In this document: piece after piece, positions 61,436 to 64,000 of the stretch
Position numbering within the stretch: the stretch's first letter is position 1
Layout: each line of letters opens with the position of its first letter
Assembly (NCBI GenBank): GCA_036874045.1
Contig: CM072345.1
Coordinates: forward strand, 3,807,501-3,871,500
Source: Cymodocea nodosa
Taxonomy: Eukaryota; Streptophyta; Magnoliopsida; Alismatales; Cymodoceaceae
DNA: 64,000 nucleotides
Direction of reading: 5' to 3'
Program-made: the position numbers and the translations under genes
Notes under the pieces: model-generated
Seen by the model: the letters and a program-made list of their open reading frames with translations, nothing else
Databases searched by the model: none
Told to the model about the DNA's origin: nothing

Positions 61436-62931
61436 TGTTAGGACCCTAGTATTTTGATAATGCAAAAACCTATGTGAGAAAATAAATTGTATTTCATAGT
61501 TAAGATAGTTCAGCAAAAGATTAGAAGACAAGATAAAGTCATTACAGATAGTTCAAAATGGGCTACAAGAGATAAACAAGATATCAGAAGGTTACCAGGC
61601 TTAACTATCTGGAAGAGATATTTTCGGTGAGTTACCAAGCCTAAGTATCTCGAAGGCAGTTTAAAGCAACAAAAATTCAATCGGAGAGTTAGAAAGATGG
61701 CTGTATGGACAATCAGAGAGTTAGAAAGTTAACTATCCAAAAAATAAGAAGAATCAGAGAGTTACTGTAGCTAACTATCCAAAACTTAAGTCATTGAATT
61801 TCCCACGTGTAGAAATCCAAACAAAAGCTTAAAAGAAGAATCGGAAAGTTACTGTAGCTAACTATCCAAAATTTGAAGAGTTTCGGTGAGTTACAAGTAT
61901 AACCATTCAAAATTTAAGTTATTCTATTATGCACGTGCAGAAATGAGAAGACAGCTGTCGGAAGCTTAGAAGAAGAAAATCGAAGAGTTATTGTAACTAA
62001 CTATCCGATAGTTAGGAGAATTTCAAAGAGTTACAACTACAAGTATCCGAACTTTAAATATTTCACGTGTGTAACTTAAATCTCACGTGACAAAAGAACT
62101 TAAGTGGATTTTCGGTGAGTTACGATCATCCTTCGAAAAGTTACACAGATAACTATCCGAAAGTTTGAGAAAATCAGAAGGTTATCTTGAAACACCTTTC
62201 CAAACGGTAACTTACCATATTGGATCTGCAAACTCAACAAGTACAGTAGAATCAATCCATTGAAGTGAAAATATGATCATTAGTAGTTCAAGCATAAATA
62301 CAGATAGATCATTCAATATTCAATAGAGCTATGAAGTGAGATAATAGATACAATCACATATAGAGATACAGTTTTACATTGCAGATCAATTACTATCACA
62401 AAAGAAAGATCAATTTAAATTGACTACAACATAGAATCGATTGAAAGCTAGATTAACAAGAAGATTCTTAAAGCTCTCCATGTACTAAAAGTCTGATTTA
62501 AGAAGGATCATTTGATTCATGGCTTCTACCTTAAAGCTTCATTCAAGTGGTTGGTTTGAGTTTTGACCTGAAAACTCAAAAGGTTGGTTTAATGAAGTTT
62601 ATACCTAAAAACTTCTATGTGGTTGGTTAGAGCTACGACCAGAAAGCTCAAGTGAATGGTTGGTTCTTGCTTCGACCTGAAAGCAAGTGTATGTAAGTGT
62701 TGAGACACTTAGTGAAGCTCAAGTGATCCTTGGGGGTGGACTAGCCAAGTTGGTGAACCACCTAAAATTCCCTTGTGTTTCTTACTTTTATTTCCGTTGT
62801 GCATGTTTTATATATCTATTTAGTACTTGTGCTAGCTGATTATTCAAATTGGTTAATTAAGTTAGTAAAAGTTGTAAAATTACACTTAGGCACCATTCAC
62901 CCCTCCTCTAGTGAGCCATATGTTCCTAACA
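61436..62931 (+). repeat. F2 3' LTR
   Basis: TGTTAGGACC to TGTTCCTAACA. Same length as the 5' LTR with scattered substitutions, many of them C/T or G/A. Confidence 0.94.
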
Positions 62932-63370
62932 AACACTTGGCAACTTCTAAGCTTACTCTTCGTATTAACATCTATATTTTTCTTTTCTCCTGCATTCTTT
63001 TAACTTAAATCAAGTTAAATACATGTCATTAAACTCATTTGAATCTGAACATTATATAAATATTTAACTTATAGTTCATTTCATATTATGTAGAATTTAT
63101 ATTTTACTCTACAGCATATAGATATTTTCAACATTAACCAATTATCTTGCATTTAATCTTGTCATTTATAAAAATTTATCAATCCTTTAAACATTTTTGC
63201 ACATTGTTCAAACAGTTATATAATATTCAAGATAATTCATCCATTACATCATTTTCCAATACTAATACAAAAGCATCTGAATAACATAGATTCATTTATA
63301 TGAATAATTTACATTACAATCAGTTAGATATTTTTCATACAAATATATATAAGTAGATGAACAATACAAT
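62932..63370 (-). other. G2 noncoding stretch between extra ORF and F2
   Basis: AT-rich complement of G1 32760-33230. No gene. Confidence 0.6.
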
Positions 63371-64000
63371 TTAATCATTTCTCCTAAGTTCATCTACTTT
63401 CTTCTGGAGTCTTTCTACTTGTTGCTCTAATTGGTTAATCCTTTCTATAGCTCTTGTAACTCCTCCAAAAGGTTCAGCTATCTTTGCAGCCACATAATTT
63501 CTGTACTCTTTCACTGAAATGGTTCTAGATCTTATCCTTTTGGATGTCCATTTAGTAAAATCGATATAGTCCACCATTAACAATGGAATCAGATCTCTAT
63601 AAAATAATTTCTTCTTCACTATTCTCAACTTGGAGATAAAAACTGCAGACCAATTTATCTGAATTCTATTTACACCTGCATATGTGGCCCATTTGACAAA
63701 TTGACTTAGTTCTATATCATGGCCTTATCGTTGGTAGACATTCTTAATCAAAATGTTAGCTATCATGTGTGCTTTACCATTTAGCTACTTTAGTCTATTT
63801 AATAATGGCACAGTAGGATTGATAGCTAAACAATCCTTTATGGTCTGTTTTGTCCACTCGACTGCAGTTGTGCTTTCCAGAATTGCTAGTCCTTCATTCT
63901 CCAATCCTAAAATGTTGTAGAGAAGCTCTAGTGTTATCTGTACATTAACTTCCTCCACGTTGGAAATTAATCCTCATTCTCCTTCTCTTAAGTTTGTATA
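63371..64000 (-). pseudogene. G2 extra ORF, C-terminal part
   Basis: Matches the end of the G1 extra ORF: LYNILGLENEGL near 63910, the IANILIKNVYQR region, NRIQINWSAVF near 63640, KKLFYRD (Gly of KLFYGD changed to Arg), a basic TKWTSKRIRSRTISVKEY segment and a coiled coil ending VDELRRND at 63374. Stops near 63787 and 63728. Runs off the right edge. Confidence 0.75.

Larger units (their letters stand above)
56872..62931 (+). mobile_element. Non-autonomous copia element F2 (gag only)
   Basis: 6060 bases, two LTRs of 1496 bases each, target duplication AACAC (56867-56871 and 62932-62936). Contains primer site, a gag with four stops, and about 1.5 kb of noncoding DNA with several polypurine tracts. 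No pol or third ORF. The precise structure and equal LTR lengths indicate transposition using proteins from another element. Confidence 0.95.
49760..64000 (-). mobile_element. Ty3/gypsy element G2 (Tat/Athila type), split by H and F2
   Basis: Minus-strand copy of the G family: extra ORF end (64000-63371), noncoding array (63370-62932 and 56871-56344), gag (56343-56025 and 50782-49760). H and F2 were inserted later with clean target duplications. Pol is not found; after gag comes the F-box region. The copy runs off the right edge. Confidence 0.8.

Overview
The window is plant nuclear DNA made almost entirely of nested LTR retrotransposons. It is very AT-rich. The elements carry plant-type Ty1/copia gag-pol (zinc knuckle, DSGASSHMTG protease, YVDD reverse transcriptase), primer sites complementary to initiator tRNA-Met, and Ty3/gypsy proteins of the Tat/Athila type. 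One element has also swallowed a piece of chloroplast ycf2. I see no intact host gene, no tRNA or rRNA gene and no CRISPR array. The only gene-like sequence that is not a retroelement protein is a broken F-box reading frame near 49 kb. The species cannot be named from this evidence.

Layout. 1-10625 plus 22277-22333: copia element A1 on the minus strand (partial third ORF, pol, gag, primer site, 5' LTR). Its LTR was later hit by solo LTR B (8358-9969) and by the complete element C (10626-22271, plus strand, target duplication ATTAT). 22334-26180: an LTR-like remnant, then element E (minus), a C-family copy cut down to its third ORF and two partial LTRs. 26181-33992: gypsy element G1 (plus), interrupted by solo LTR F1. 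33993-39287: element I (minus, C family), which contains an unrelated solo LTR J. 39288-48059: element A2 (minus), the sister of A1, truncated at its 5' end. 48060-64000: gypsy copy G2 (minus) with an F-box pseudogene, split by H (50783-56019, an internally deleted C-family element, target duplication ATAGG) and by F2 (56872-62931, a gag-only element, target duplication AACAC).

The most interesting pattern is shared across families. The copia A and C families and the gypsy G family all carry a homologous extra reading frame outside gag-pol. It has an RG-rich start in A and C, a core containing NRIQINWF and KLFYGD, and a coiled-coil-like C terminus. The LTRs of the A, C and F families, and the DNA just upstream of this extra ORF in A, C and G, hold dense arrays of one bipartite word, TAACTNNNCGA, often in inverted pairs and with CACGTG boxes between. 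The three middle bases vary by family. Upstream of the extra ORF the array is followed by a TATA-like site and a telo-box (AAACCCTA type). I infer an internal promoter driving the extra ORF, and possibly an element-encoded regulator acting on its own arrays. This is a hypothesis from sequence pattern only.

The copia families look Sirevirus-like: long gag, extra ORF after pol, and several polypurine tracts before the 3' LTR. Nearly all coding regions are broken, often by CAG-to-TAG or TGG-to-TGA/TAG changes as expected from methylated DNA. The solo LTRs, deletions and nested insertions show that copying and LTR recombination both occurred repeatedly.
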